Shown: in pieces, positions 18,212 through 26,977 of the stretch
Layout of the letters: each line of letters opens with the position of its first letter
Position numbering within the stretch: position 1 is the stretch's first letter
Origin: JAFIFT01 sp020051095
GTDB lineage: Bacteria > Pseudomonadota > Gammaproteobacteria > Legionellales > Legionellaceae
NCBI RefSeq assembly: GCF_964199965.1
Contig: NZ_CAXMZT010000002.1
Coordinates: 248,001 to 312,000 of the forward strand
Reading direction: 5' to 3'
DNA: 64,000 nt
Notes under the pieces: model-generated
Seen by the model: the letters and a program-made list of their open reading frames with translations, nothing else
Told to the model about the DNA's origin: nothing
Databases searched by the model: none
Translations under genes and position numbers: made by a program

Positions 18212-20035
18212 CTATATGCTGACAGCCTGTGATTCTCTCAGTTGTGATTCCATTTGACTAATCTTATCGGTGCATAACGCACAAAATTGATTAATCGCCG
18301 ATGCTTCAGAATCGCACGAGGGCTGCCGCTTTTTCAGCTTATCAACTAATTTATGCATCGCCTTTATTGCATTCTCATCATCAATAACCGGCGCTACCGT
18401 TTCACGTGCCATTAATTGATTATCAGCTTCTGATAAAGGCATGCCGAATTGGGTTTTCAGAAAAGAATTGAACATGGGATTTTTCTCAAAAGCTGCTTCT
18501 TCAGAACCATACCAGTTTGTGAGAGCTTGTTTAAATTCCTCGAGTTGCTTTGAATCAATAAACTGACTGATTTCCTCAGGCAATGATTTCCCTAAATGAA
18601 ATTTAGGATCCCAATTATTTTTCTGATAGAAAGCCCGCATTCCATCGATAAATTGATTGAAGCCAGGGGCTAATGGATGGGTGACATATTCAACGATAAG
18701 CACATGATGTCCTGGTTTTTCGGGACAAGTTGACAACCCCCCCGATGTTCCTTTGATGTATCTAACATAAGTAGCATAGGTCACAGGTAGAAGATGATCC
18801 TCGGAATTATTCATTTTCTGTTGTAGCCGCTCACCTTCCGATAATATGCTATCAAGGATTTCGCCGGCTTTATCATCAGGCACCGATAGCTGAAAACTCA
18901 CTAAGTTTAAAGATTTTGGAAAAGAACGTTGATAATGCATCATATTATTAGCGGTTGCGACTTTGTCTTTTTCACCTCGCTGTGCAGCAACGATAACGGC
19001 TGTTAGTGCTAAATACGCTTCAAGAATAAGGTGCAAATCGGTTCTTAATAAAAGCGTTTGTACTTCATCACCTATTTGTACTCCTATCTCAGAAGCAAGA
19101 TCTTCGACGGTATAATCATGGACATCGCGGTGTTCTGTGATTTTATCTGAGGTTCTTTGCCAACGACGCACTTGGATATTAGGCACCAACGCGTCATCAA
19201 TTTGTCTTACCCCATACAAGGGCGTAATCATCGCAGTGAAATATTCACTCTGAAGCCATTCTGACAGGTGCTCACGAAGATCCGCTAAGCGGGTAAAGTG
19301 ATCCACTTTTTCTCTGAGCTTAAACTGAGGAACTGTTTTTAATCGTGCTGATAAAACGATTCCTGTTAGTCCCAAGTTGGCACCTTTCAATGTATCAAAA
19401 TCCTCATTGGATTTATTCAGCTTAACGATGGTTCCATCCGGTTTAAGAATGGTTAACTGAGTCACCAAACCCGCTAAGGTGGGTTGATCTTTTCCTGTCC
19501 CTTGGCATCCGTTTAAAATTGCGCCCACCCCACTGACTTTATTGATCATCGTCGCCGTTCCAAGCGAGCGTTTATGCTTGCCCAAAAACTGTTGGAGTTT
19601 ACTGATTTGTATTCCCGCTGGAATCTCAACTTCCTCGCCATCAGCAACTATTTTTAATTTATTTTTTTGATAGTCCGGGGGAAAGCGAAAGATAATATCA
19701 CCCGCTGAACTAGCGTTAGCAGTGAAAGACTCATTATAACGCTCAGTAGGCTGACAAAATATATCCTTAAAAAACCGAACCACAGGGCAAGTGGTGGTGT
19801 CTTTCCAACCCGCAACCCCACTCCTTGTTAATAGTTGTTCACAATTCGCTTGGACCTCATTGATAACCTGAGTGGCTCTTTTTGCTTGTTTGGCTGATTT
19901 TATTTCTATCACAACGGAAGAAGGCGACTCAACCGTTCCCATAAAATTTTCCCAATTGACAATTTCAGCTTGAATACCATGCTTCTTTAGGTTAGCAACA
20001 ATTGCTTTTTTAGCATCGAGTTTACTTAATTCCAT
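18212..20035 (-). CDS. FAD-linked oxidase (PCMH-type, lactone-oxidase-like)
   Basis: The 607-residue protein has a PCMH-type FAD-binding domain at roughly 110-270: PAGIQISKLQQFLGKHKRSL, then GVGAILNGCQGTGKDQPTLA and LKGANLGLTGIVLSARL. This corresponds to the FAD-contact strands of L-gulonolactone and D-arabinono-1,4-lactone oxidases. The C-terminal half is of the substrate-binding type, with HHVLIVEYVTHPLAPGFNQF near 435. An extra ~100-residue N-terminal region precedes the FAD domain. There is no signal peptide, so it is probably cytosolic or translocated. The oxidised substrate is unknown. Confidence 0.75.
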   Translation of the reverse strand: MELSKLDAKKAIVANLKKHGIQAEIVNWENFMGTVESPSSVVIEIKSAKQAKRATQVINEVQANCEQLLTRSGVAGWKDTTTCPVVRFFKDIFCQPTERYNESFTANASSAGDIIFRFPPDYQKNKLKIVADGEEVEIPAGIQISKLQQFLGKHKRSLGTATMINKVSGVGAILNGCQGTGKDQPTLAGLVTQLTILKPDGTIVKLNKSNEDFDTLKGANLGLTGIVLSARLKTVPQFKLREKVDHFTRLADLREHLSEWLQSEYFTAMITPLYGVRQIDDALVPNIQVRRWQRTSDKITEHRDVHDYTVEDLASEIGVQIGDEVQTLLLRTDLHLILEAYLALTAVIVAAQRGEKDKVATANNMMHYQRSFPKSLNLVSFQLSVPDDKAGEILDSILSEGERLQQKMNNSEDHLLPVTYATYVRYIKGTSGGLSTCPEKPGHHVLIVEYVTHPLAPGFNQFIDGMRAFYQKNNWDPKFHLGKSLPEEISQFIDSKQLEEFKQALTNWYGSEEAAFEKNPMFNSFLKTQFGMPLSEADNQLMARETVAPVIDDENAIKAMHKLVDKLKKRQPSCDSEASAINQFCALCTDKISQMESQLRESQAVSI

Positions 20036-20447
20036 TGCGTTACATCTCCGTGTAATGACATCTGAGATTATCCTATCGGAATTCAGCGAAATTTAAAAGT
20101 CATCGTAGATATCATGTTAACCGCTTGGCCATTTCCTACCGGGTAATGGGATTTTCCTGATAAAAACATCGACTTAATTCATGATATTGTCAATATAAAA
20201 TACTTTCCATTTGTGTATAAAGCGATAAATAAACCATTTGAAACGACACTAGATTTAACTGTAACCTTCACTAGCAAAAAAAATACGCTTGATAAACATA
20301 GGAAATAAACATCCATGATATATTTTAGTCGATATAAGCAAGATTGAATAACAAATTATATTTTTTACCTTTATTGAAGAAATCATTTGCATTTTAGTCA
20401 AAAGTAGGTTTAATCTGGAAGTGGTTTATATGGAAAAGGAGATCATC
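20036..20447. other. Gene-free stretch, possible coding remnant
   Basis: This AT-rich gap lies between divergent genes. At about 20151-20308 the plus strand has a ~50-codon open stretch without a start (NIDLIHDIVNIKYFPFVY, then KPFETTLDLTVTF) that looks protein-like and ends at a TAA. It may be the tail of a lost gene. No other structure was seen. Confidence 0.3.
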
Positions 20448-20807
20448 ATGGCTAAAAATGTTGCCTTAAATAATGGAACTTCCCAAACAAAGCGTGCTGC
20501 ATCAGAGCTGAGTCCACAGTTTTTTCCTCCGCAAAAAAATCAAAAAATAGCAGAATCACCGCCGGAAAATCCGGAAAAAACCCCTACGTTGGAAAAACAG
20601 CAACCTGTTCAAGAGATTAAAGTGCAAACCACGGTTGAGTATTTATTAGCAGCGATACTCCAAACATTAGAAACGCGTAATAAAATTGAGTTAATGAAAC
20701 TGCAAATTCAAGCTGAACAAGAGAAAATGGAATCAGAATTGGCTCAGAAAATGGAAGAGGCAGATAATGCGCGTTTCGAAGAAATTAAACCTTCTATGTA
20801 TATTTAA
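20448..20807 (+). CDS. Small coiled-coil hypothetical protein
   Basis: The start is taken at the ATG at 20448, because AAGGAG (20436-20441) sits 6 bases before it; the upstream GTG at 20421 has no such site. The product is 119 residues. The N-terminal half is disordered and rich in Pro, Gln and Lys. The C-terminal half is a probable coiled coil (NKIELMKLQIQAEQEKMESE). The family was not recognised. The gene stands alone and is followed by a clear intrinsic terminator, which supports it being transcribed. Confidence 0.65.
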   Translation: MAKNVALNNGTSQTKRAASELSPQFFPPQKNQKIAESPPENPEKTPTLEKQQPVQEIKVQTTVEYLLAAILQTLETRNKIELMKLQIQAEQEKMESELAQKMEEADNARFEEIKPSMYI

Positions 20808-20836
20808 TTTAATTGAATTTCGTTGACCATTTCTTT

Positions 20837-20872
20837 AACCAATTAACAGCATGGTTGTTAATTGGTTTTTTA
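20837..20872 (+). terminator. Intrinsic terminator of the coiled-coil gene
   Basis: AACCAATTAAC (20837-20847) pairs perfectly with GTTAATTGGTT (20857-20867), a stem of 11 bp followed by a T-run. It lies 30 bp after the stop codon at 20807. Confidence 0.85.
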
Positions 20873-21055
20873 TTTTCTTAAAGACTGTGGCAACACGAAA
20901 TTGCACCTTCTATAAGCCAGGGTATGCTGCGTGTGCCTGATTCAAAATGCGAGGGATTTTACCCAGATTCCGCACCCTAAAATGATAGTTTACTTTTAAT
21001 TCAACATAAATAAAAATAAAACCCTAATTCAATCTTGCTGTAGACCTATTCCCCT

Positions 21056-21153
21056 CTTCCTCCGCTTTATGCGGAGGATCCAGGGACAACGGACTATCGT
21101 TACTATTAAAAACACCTCAGTTCTTGGATCCTCCTCATAAAGCGGAGGGCGAC
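21056..21153. repeat. Palindromic intergenic repeat (REP-like)
   Basis: CCTCCGCTTTATGCGGAGGA near 21059 forms a local hairpin. A similar inverted block with ATAAAGCGGAGG ends near 21150, so the pair forms a larger inverted repeat. It is reminiscent of the GC-rich palindromes of the 34-35 kb array (…CGCGGTATCC). It lies in the 450-bp gap before the HAD-like gene; nothing else was seen there. Confidence 0.6.
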
Positions 21154-21257
21154 GTTCATGGTTTTTTGCTATGGTTTCATAACCGAAATGATTTCATAAA
21201 TAAATCCTGGTTCCTAGTGCGGAATAACGGATTTAATCCTCATGCTTAGGAATGTCC

Positions 21258-22478
21258 CTACTGACAATAATTCTTTTCACTTAATTGATGAGGCTCATCC
21301 ATCTCTTGTTTAGCTGGTTGTTTCGATTTGTCCGTTTTTCTTTTATTTAGAAAAGAATTTTTATTTAAGGTGGATGTTACATCGCTACTCGCATCTTGGT
21401 AATACAAATCTTTACGATATTTTTCAAGGCCTTCACTTTCTGAGTGATCATACAAGCCTTGTAAATTTTCTTTATAATTTTTATCAATGACGCTTGAACC
21501 GTTAATCGTTGCATAGGGTGTCACAAACATAACATACTGATTTCCCACTGTCTCAGCAGCATGATGGATTAGCTCTAACGTGACATTGTGCGGATACATC
21601 TCATGACCAAAATCTTTTAGGCAGTTTAAAACCCTAACACTATCATCGACAAACCAAAAATCAATTTTGTCGCTACTAAACTTAGAAGCGCAACGGTGAG
21701 TTTGATAATAAAGAATGCTCCCTTTGGTTGTATCTGCGACGTAGCCAGGGAATTTGCTATAGATCCTGTTTCTATCATTATTATTGGTGTATTGGTAGGA
21801 ATCTGTACCAACTTTCGAGACAAGTTCACCTTGTTCATTGTAGCTCATAAAGCGACTCATATCATCGAATACTGTATTCGCATATTTGTTCATTTTGTCA
21901 TCGCGTGGGCGCAGAGGGTGTGCGGCTGACAAGGTTGTCTTGTCGATACTGAATTTAGTCGTTGAGTTTCCATGTTGTTGTAAATGTCTCCTCTGAACCT
22001 CATCTTGAATGATTTCCACCGCTTTACAAATCGATAACGATACGAGTTGAGGAATGTCTTGAACGCTTGCATTTTTCCAATCTTGCGCTAAAGACTGCCT
22101 TAATGATCCATCGAGAAAAATAACCTCATCATATTGGCCTTGTGATAATCTGTCACAAATTTTGTTGATTAAAGCATCGTTTGCTTGGATGATTATGTCG
22201 GCAATTACCTGGGGATTATCGAGTTTTTTATCGATAGTATCTTGCTGGTGTATTTTTCTTCCAAGAATTGATTCAATGGAATTCAACTCACCCTCTAATG
22301 TCTCAATTTTATTAACACTGGATGGGCTCTCTTTTATTAACCGTTCTATTTCCTGTTTTATAAATAGTGCAGACAACTCAAGCTTGGAAGTGAAAAAAAG
22401 TGGATTAAAAACACAACCATCCGCATCGAGGGAAATAATTATCTTTTTACCAGACATAAATAAACCAAATGGAACCAT
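21258..22478 (-). CDS. HAD-like hydrolase-type hypothetical protein
   Basis: The 406-residue product begins KKIIISLDADGCVFNPLFF, a HAD motif I with Asp18 and Asp20. Later it has YDEVIFLDGSLRQS (motif II-like, near 118) and DFWFVDDSVRVLNCLKDF (motif IV-like, near 285). This pattern resembles large HAD-like proteins that are common and mostly uncharacterised in Legionella. HAD enzymes usually remove phosphate; the substrate is unknown. The C-terminal tail (380-406) is Lys/Gln-rich and disordered. The ATG at 22457 (MSGKK) is an alternative start; neither has a strong ribosome binding site. A second, shorter HAD protein lies at 37466-38413. Confidence 0.65.
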   Translation of the reverse strand: MVPFGLFMSGKKIIISLDADGCVFNPLFFTSKLELSALFIKQEIERLIKESPSSVNKIETLEGELNSIESILGRKIHQQDTIDKKLDNPQVIADIIIQANDALINKICDRLSQGQYDEVIFLDGSLRQSLAQDWKNASVQDIPQLVSLSICKAVEIIQDEVQRRHLQQHGNSTTKFSIDKTTLSAAHPLRPRDDKMNKYANTVFDDMSRFMSYNEQGELVSKVGTDSYQYTNNNDRNRIYSKFPGYVADTTKGSILYYQTHRCASKFSSDKIDFWFVDDSVRVLNCLKDFGHEMYPHNVTLELIHHAAETVGNQYVMFVTPYATINGSSVIDKNYKENLQGLYDHSESEGLEKYRKDLYYQDASSDVTSTLNKNSFLNKRKTDKSKQPAKQEMDEPHQLSEKNYCQ

Positions 22479-22549
22479 ATATAATCAGACCGTCCAATTA
22501 TAAATTATGTTTATTAAGATTTTATTAACTTAGTACATTAGCCAAGGGC

Positions 22550-22712
22550 TTGTTCTTTGTACCGGACAAAAACTCATATCTAAGACGTGCCCGTGCCCAG
22601 CCCGTGCCCGGTTTTTAATGGGCAGAAATCACTTTATTCGGTGATCTGCTTCAAGATAAAAGTTTATCTTTTAATTCTTCAAAATCCGGCACGGGCACGC
22701 TCACGGGCTCGT
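22550..22712. repeat. GC-rich inverted-repeat element
   Basis: CGTGCCCGTGCCC near 22586 and GGCACGGGCACGC near 22688 form an imperfect inverted repeat that brackets ~75 bp. Just left, CTTTGTACCGGACA (near 22555) matches the terminal sequence of the palindromic element at 38525-38659. This suggests a degraded copy of the same small mobile repeat. Confidence 0.55.
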
Positions 22713-22741
22713 ATTAGACCAGAATCGCCTGAAAGACCGCT

Positions 22742-23032
22742 AATGAAGGCAACCAATGTTCATGGCATCATTAAAACAGGTTCGACTATCAATAGGATGG
22801 AAATCACAGGTATTCCAGAAAAAAGTTTACCCAAAACCCAACCATCACAACAAATTAAACCGGTGGAGGTTGTTGTTGAAGCGAGTTGGAATAATAAATT
22901 GGAAGAACCCGCGAAAAGTGGCAGTGATGCAAGCGTTTTGGCAGTTACCCAAAAGAGTCTTAATTCAACTGGCAGATATTGACATGTCCGCAGATACCAA
23001 AAAAGCATTTATGAAGGGCTTATATGGCTAGC
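22742..23032 (+). pseudogene. Decayed ORF of unknown origin
   Basis: An ATG at 22742 opens a ~79-codon frame (MKATNVHGIIKTGSTINRME...). A second overlapping frame ends with LADIDMSADTKKAFMKGLYG and a stop near 23030, and looks more protein-like at its end. Together they suggest a frameshifted remnant. No family was recognised and there is no good ribosome binding site. Confidence 0.3.
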
Positions 23033-23119
23033 CCATGGACGATGTTATTGTCGCTGTCAGCAAAGAAAATGCCAAGACTTTGTGGCGATGATTAAGGCCT
23101 TCACAACGTTAATTCAAAC

Positions 23120-23773
23120 CTAATTTGATCTAGGGACGTCATCTTCTTTAGGATTGCTATTTTTTAGCCGCTCCAACCAGGCACTTCGCCTTTTTTCACC
23201 CATGTCTGGTTCTTTAATAACATAATGCAATATATATAACCCATTGGGCGTTTTTAACACTTTTTGAATCTCATTTTGCCGCATGCTGCTTGGCTCATAA
23301 ATCCGAAATTCGAAGATAACTTGGTCTGGGCTAGCGTAAAGAACATGAACGTCTGGATTGAGTCCCACCTTTTTTAATTTATGCTCGATGGTTAGCATAA
23401 ACGCTTGCGGTGTGACCCCCTCAGGGACATTAGCAATATATTGACTCGTTATTAATTCACCCCAATTGCTCAGACTATCGCCATCGGGGATATACTCAAT
23501 CGTGGTAAAGGCTTCATTTTTCTTCCCCCACGCCATTTTCCATAGCCTCTCATCAAACTGTATGTTTAATTGCTCATCTTGAGGCCAGTTGATCTGAGAC
23601 GGGGTGATTTGATGTTTATCCGTTGTGCAATACGATTCCCCTTGATAACTAAAATACTCAACACAATCCGGATTATTAACACCATCTAATTTGACAGCCG
23701 ACTTAGGAAGACCCTCCGCATACCCATTAGTTAGCAGGATAACTGTTAAGCAAACCATTGCTATTTTTCTCAT
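23120..23773 (-). CDS. Exported hypothetical protein
   Basis: The start is chosen at the ATG at 23773, since AGAGG sits 7 bases upstream; an ATG two codons earlier is too close to that site. A signal peptide (RKIAMVCLTVILLTNGYA) precedes a ~195-residue mature protein. It has two Cys near the N-terminus (CVEYFSYQGESYC) and a compact alpha/beta composition (VHVLYASPDQVIFEFRIYE, then LYILHYVIKEPDM). The family was not recognised; similar periplasmic proteins occur widely in Legionella. It is transcribed divergently from the riboswitch-sugE unit. Confidence 0.7.
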   Translation of the reverse strand: MRKIAMVCLTVILLTNGYAEGLPKSAVKLDGVNNPDCVEYFSYQGESYCTTDKHQITPSQINWPQDEQLNIQFDERLWKMAWGKKNEAFTTIEYIPDGDSLSNWGELITSQYIANVPEGVTPQAFMLTIEHKLKKVGLNPDVHVLYASPDQVIFEFRIYEPSSMRQNEIQKVLKTPNGLYILHYVIKEPDMGEKRRSAWLERLKNSNPKEDDVPRSN

Positions 23774-23991
23774 AACCATGCCTCTTTGATTGAAACAATG
23801 TTCCATTCAATTCATGGAATCCATCACACCTCGAGGGAATATCCCTAGATACAGTATAACCGACTATTGCAAAATAATTTTTGTGCAAAGTTCTGCAATA
23901 AAAAGAAGCTGATGCAAGACAGTGAAGATCATGGTATCCATGATATCAATACGGCTATCCCCTTCTATATTTAATTGGTATCGGTCATTTT

Positions 23992-24018
23992 ATTGAATGC
24001 TATTGGATAGCATTCAAT
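23992..24018. other. Perfect 12-bp stem-loop in divergent promoter region
   Basis: ATTGAATGCTAT and ATAGCATTCAAT pair perfectly around a TGG loop. No T-run follows on either strand, so it is not a standard terminator. Its position ~100 bp before the guanidine riboswitch could make it an operator, but no regulator is identifiable. Confidence 0.45.
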
Positions 24019-24111
24019 CAATCGGTCCTAAAGTTAAACCTTCATTACTCTATCATGGCATATCGCAAAACAAGATTGTCTGACTAGAAACAATTTGCTA
24101 TTATTTGACTA

Positions 24112-24158
24112 ACAGGGACGACCCTGTTTCGTTTTTTTTTTTCATCGAGGACGGCCTC
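24112..24158 (+). promoter_or_regulatory. Guanidine-II (mini-ykkC) riboswitch
   Basis: Two small hairpins carry ACGR tetraloops: ACAGGG-ACGA-CCCTGT (24112-24127) and GAGG-ACGG-CCTC (24147-24158). They are joined by a 19-base U-rich linker. This is the exact architecture of the mini-ykkC/guanidine-II riboswitch, in which each ACGR loop binds one guanidinium. The AAGGAGG ribosome binding site of the next gene begins ~8 bases after the second hairpin, so ligand binding probably frees translation. The downstream gene encodes a SugE/Gdx exporter, the classic target. Confidence 0.93.
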
Positions 24159-24179
24159 ACTATTTTAAGGAGGTGTCCT

Positions 24180-24494
24180 ATGTCTTGGTTTATTCTCATT
24201 TTCGCTGGTTTACTCGAAGTCTGTTGGGCTATTTTACTCAAACATACCCATGGCTTTACCAATCTTCCGTTGTCTATTGTGACGATAATCATCCTGATTA
24301 TTAGCATCCTACTTTTGTCCATTGCCATGAAAGACATTCCGGTGGGAACCGCTTACGCGGTTTGGACGGGTATTGGCGTTATCGGCACAGCCTTAATAGG
24401 CATAATAGGCTTTGGTGAACCTGCGACCTTGAGCAAATTAAGCTGTATCGGCTTGATTATTACAGGCGTTTTAGGAATTAAGATGATTCCCTAA
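24180..24494 (+). CDS. sugE: SMR-family guanidinium exporter (SugE/Gdx)
   Basis: The start is fixed at 24180 by AAGGAGG 6 bases upstream. The 104-residue product has four transmembrane segments. It begins MSWFILIFAGLLEVCWAILL with the essential membrane Glu13, then KHTHGF, and contains VGTAYAVWTGIGVIGTALIG. These are hallmarks of the SugE/Gdx branch of the SMR family, dual-topology dimers that exchange guanidinium for protons. The WTGIG motif and the upstream guanidine-II riboswitch together support guanidinium export over general quaternary-amine resistance. The gene is monocistronic; a MITE follows 14 bp after the stop. Confidence 0.93.
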   Translation: MSWFILIFAGLLEVCWAILLKHTHGFTNLPLSIVTIIILIISILLLSIAMKDIPVGTAYAVWTGIGVIGTALIGIIGFGEPATLSKLSCIGLIITGVLGIKMIP

Positions 24495-24508
24495 ACAAGC
24501 TAATGAGA

Positions 24509-24633
24509 CAGGACTTATGAAAAACCCCAAGGTCGAGGCAAAAAAAGTTTTTAATGAGGGAGTTTAGATTAACTAAATGACCGAATTAAAAACTTTTTTT
24601 AACGAAGAGATTGGGTGCTTTTCGTAAGTCCTG
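24509..24633. mobile_element. 125-bp MITE-like element, copy 1
   Basis: The element starts CAGGACTTATGAAAAACCCC and ends in the near-perfect inverse GCTTTTCGTAAGTCCTG. Its interior is also largely self-complementary (AAAAAGTTTTTAAT against ATTAAAAACTTTTT). It is the same length as, and about 95 percent identical by eye to, the element at 34718-34842 in opposite orientation. Flanks TGAGA/TAAGA could be a decayed 5-bp target duplication. It encodes no protein. Confidence 0.85.
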
Positions 24634-24660
24634 TAAGAACAAATTTAATGGAGTATTACC

Positions 24661-26163
24661 ATGATCCGTTTAAGGATAATGCTGTTATTTATCGTGCTCT
24701 CTTCCATAGCTCATGCACGATGTGCTATTTATTACCATGAATCACCACTTACCCAACAAAATGACGATGCGGTCGCCCATCTTTTAGATACTGCCTCATC
24801 CTGCCCACAATCCATTCAAAGCTTTCAGCATTTAATACAAAAAAACCAGCTACAGATTAAAACCAGCATGGTTGCCAATCGAGGGAAAAACAATCCTCAT
24901 CTGGGAAGTTTTAGTTTTTTTGAATCGATTAATGGGACGCTACTAACTGGCTTTCATATTAAACCGGGCGACTTGTATCTGGGCTATTTTACTGCCCTTG
25001 CAAAGGACGAAATCCAATTAGATCAATCCAGTGAGAGCAAGAAACTGCTCATTGAATTGATTGCCTGGGATAATCAAAAAAAGCTTTATAACTTTTATGA
25101 ATTACGCGGTTTAGATTCCGTTAAAACGCGGTGGTATTATCGCGGTGACTCGAACGACGCGCTTTTAGATAACCAATATTTATACCGCACCCCGCCTGCC
25201 AACTCAGCCAAATTTGGCAGGCGAATGCGTTGCTCTGCTTGCCATAATTCAGGAGGCCCTATCCTTAAAGAAATTCAATCACCCCATAATGACTGGTGGC
25301 GCTATTCCAACAAACTGATCTTTTTACCCAATCACTTGGATGATGAGGTGAATGAATTGGTCAATGAACTGGTCGATGCGCACGTGTTTGCAGAGGAGGT
25401 GAACGATGGCATCCAACAACTCTCCCAAAGTGCTCCTTATCAACAATTTTCGCACTCATTATCCCTTCAAGAACAACTGCGCCCTCTATTTTGCACAACT
25501 GAAATCAATATCGCATCCAATACTACTCCCGGTTTAGACAATCCCATTACCATCCCTTCCTCATTTTTTCTCAATCCATTGCTTGACCAAGTGAACATTG
25601 TTATTCCCGCTCACGCTTATCAAAACCTGCTTATCCAAAATAGGATGCGATTTCCAGAAACCAGTCAAATTGATGCGGATCATGCGTGGCTCACCCCTGT
25701 CAACGGGATAAATGACATCCATGCCATTTTGCAACTGATTAAGGATAATCGCATAACGCAACAATTCGCGCAGAGCGTTTTAATGATTGATTATCAACAC
25801 CCACTATTTTCTCAGCAACGCTGTGATCTTTTAAAGCAAGTTCCAGATAAGTCTGATCCCAACTGGGTAGCCACCTTCATCGCTCATCTTCAAGCTGAAA
25901 AAGAAATCCAACCTGCTGCATTCGTATTAGCCACTTATTTATCAAATCCGCAAAAATACCACCCAGCCTATTTTCACCAAATCTTGTCTGAGTATAAGCA
26001 ATCCCTTCACAAGAAAAGCAACACATCCGAGGGACAACAGGCGATATTTCAACAATTAATAGATTCAAGGCAGGCGGTTTTTGAGAATGAATTATCGAAA
26101 AACCCATTGGGTCAGATTTTAGAGCCGGGGTTTAGAGTGATTTTTCCTAAACCCCTAAAATGA
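24661..26163 (+). CDS. Exported protein with one CxxCH (cytochrome c-type) motif
   Basis: The 500-residue protein has a signal peptide (RIMLLFIVLSSIAHA) and GGAG 7-8 bases before the ATG. A single heme c attachment motif, CSACH, lies at 191-195 (RMRCSACHNSGGP). This is the form seen in secreted cytochrome c-like and peroxidase-type proteins. The rest of the chain is not recognised; it is long compared with simple c-type cytochromes. It probably acts in the periplasm in electron transfer or oxidation, but the motif could also be a structural Cys pair. Confidence 0.6.
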   Translation: MIRLRIMLLFIVLSSIAHARCAIYYHESPLTQQNDDAVAHLLDTASSCPQSIQSFQHLIQKNQLQIKTSMVANRGKNNPHLGSFSFFESINGTLLTGFHIKPGDLYLGYFTALAKDEIQLDQSSESKKLLIELIAWDNQKKLYNFYELRGLDSVKTRWYYRGDSNDALLDNQYLYRTPPANSAKFGRRMRCSACHNSGGPILKEIQSPHNDWWRYSNKLIFLPNHLDDEVNELVNELVDAHVFAEEVNDGIQQLSQSAPYQQFSHSLSLQEQLRPLFCTTEINIASNTTPGLDNPITIPSSFFLNPLLDQVNIVIPAHAYQNLLIQNRMRFPETSQIDADHAWLTPVNGINDIHAILQLIKDNRITQQFAQSVLMIDYQHPLFSQQRCDLLKQVPDKSDPNWVATFIAHLQAEKEIQPAAFVLATYLSNPQKYHPAYFHQILSEYKQSLHKKSNTSEGQQAIFQQLIDSRQAVFENELSKNPLGQILEPGFRVIFPKPLK

Positions 26164-26187
26164 ACGCTTTAGCTATGTTTTTTCGAA

Positions 26188-26483
26188 CCCTAAAGGATAG
26201 ACCCTATTTTGAAATTAAGACTTGCCACCAAACCCCGACGTACCGCGACTCGTTCGCGGTATCCAGTTACGCGAGTCTGAACCATATAATAACATGATGA
26301 CTGAAATCCCTGAATGCCGCGAATGAGTCGGCACGCCGGGCATATGGAATATTTATCTAAAAAATATCAAGTTATATTCAAGCTTCGTGTGGAACTCTCG
26401 GGGAAATGCCGTGGCATGTTGGGCATGTGTTTGGTAATATTTTGAGCAAATAGTATTTTATTAAAAAGTGGTTATCCCTCAGG
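26188..26483. repeat. Palindrome-rich intergenic element (same family as 34-35 kb array)
   Basis: It starts CCCTAAAGGATAGACCCTAT and ends in the inverted form GTTATCCCTCAGG. It contains two palindromes, CGTACCGCG…CGCGGTATCC and TGCCGCGAATGAGTCGGCA, and the GTGTGGAACT block found in each array unit. It fills the whole 328-bp gap between the CxxCH gene and the next CDS. Confidence 0.75.
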
Positions 26484-26491
26484 CTTGGGCC

Positions 26492-26758
26492 TTATTCGTC
26501 GCAAACGGTTAAGTTACCTTGTCGGAATGGCGTTGTGCGGCTGCGAAAATAATATTCACGGCATTCTTTACCAGACTGATCGCTAAACCGTCTTTCTTGT
26601 TGGAAGCTATAGTCAGAAAAGCTAAGGTCCAACTGGCGTTGCTTTTGTTCCCGTGCTTGCTCGCGCTCATTGTGTTTGCGCAGATACTGACTTAGTTTAC
26701 TAGCATAAACGGGCATCGTTAGTAATGAAATTAGTACAACCAGGGTTATTTTTTTCAT
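26492..26758 (-). CDS. Small exported hypothetical protein
   Basis: The product is 88 residues with a signal peptide (KKITLVVLISLLTMPVYA). The mature part is short and very rich in Gln, Arg and Glu (REQAREQKQRQ), followed by a Cys-containing tail (KECREYYF, NLTVCDE). One disulfide could form. The family was not recognised. The clean signal peptide and stop context support a real gene, although the ribosome binding site is weak. Confidence 0.55.
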   Translation of the reverse strand: MKKITLVVLISLLTMPVYASKLSQYLRKHNEREQAREQKQRQLDLSFSDYSFQQERRFSDQSGKECREYYFRSRTTPFRQGNLTVCDE

Positions 26759-26977
26759 ATTTAATCAACTTTATATCATAAAGGGCAATGTTATTTCATT
26801 TTGTCAGCGCTGTCCATACCCAATGTGTTAAACGCTATTGGCAACGCCGGGTGGTAGTTTGGGATGAACAAGGTCCCTTGATCCAACTTAATTTTTTTGG
26901 TTAGGAGAATGGCAATGATCGAAGAAAGCAAGAACATGGTAATGGCATTTGTTTAATTAATCCCGCCAACAACATGA

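Noticed and set aside
26788..26904. 38-codon ORF (MLFHFVSAVHTQ...) and a following 13-codon ORF with a GGAG site
   Set aside because: Too short and unrecognised; possible remnant but not supportable as a gene.
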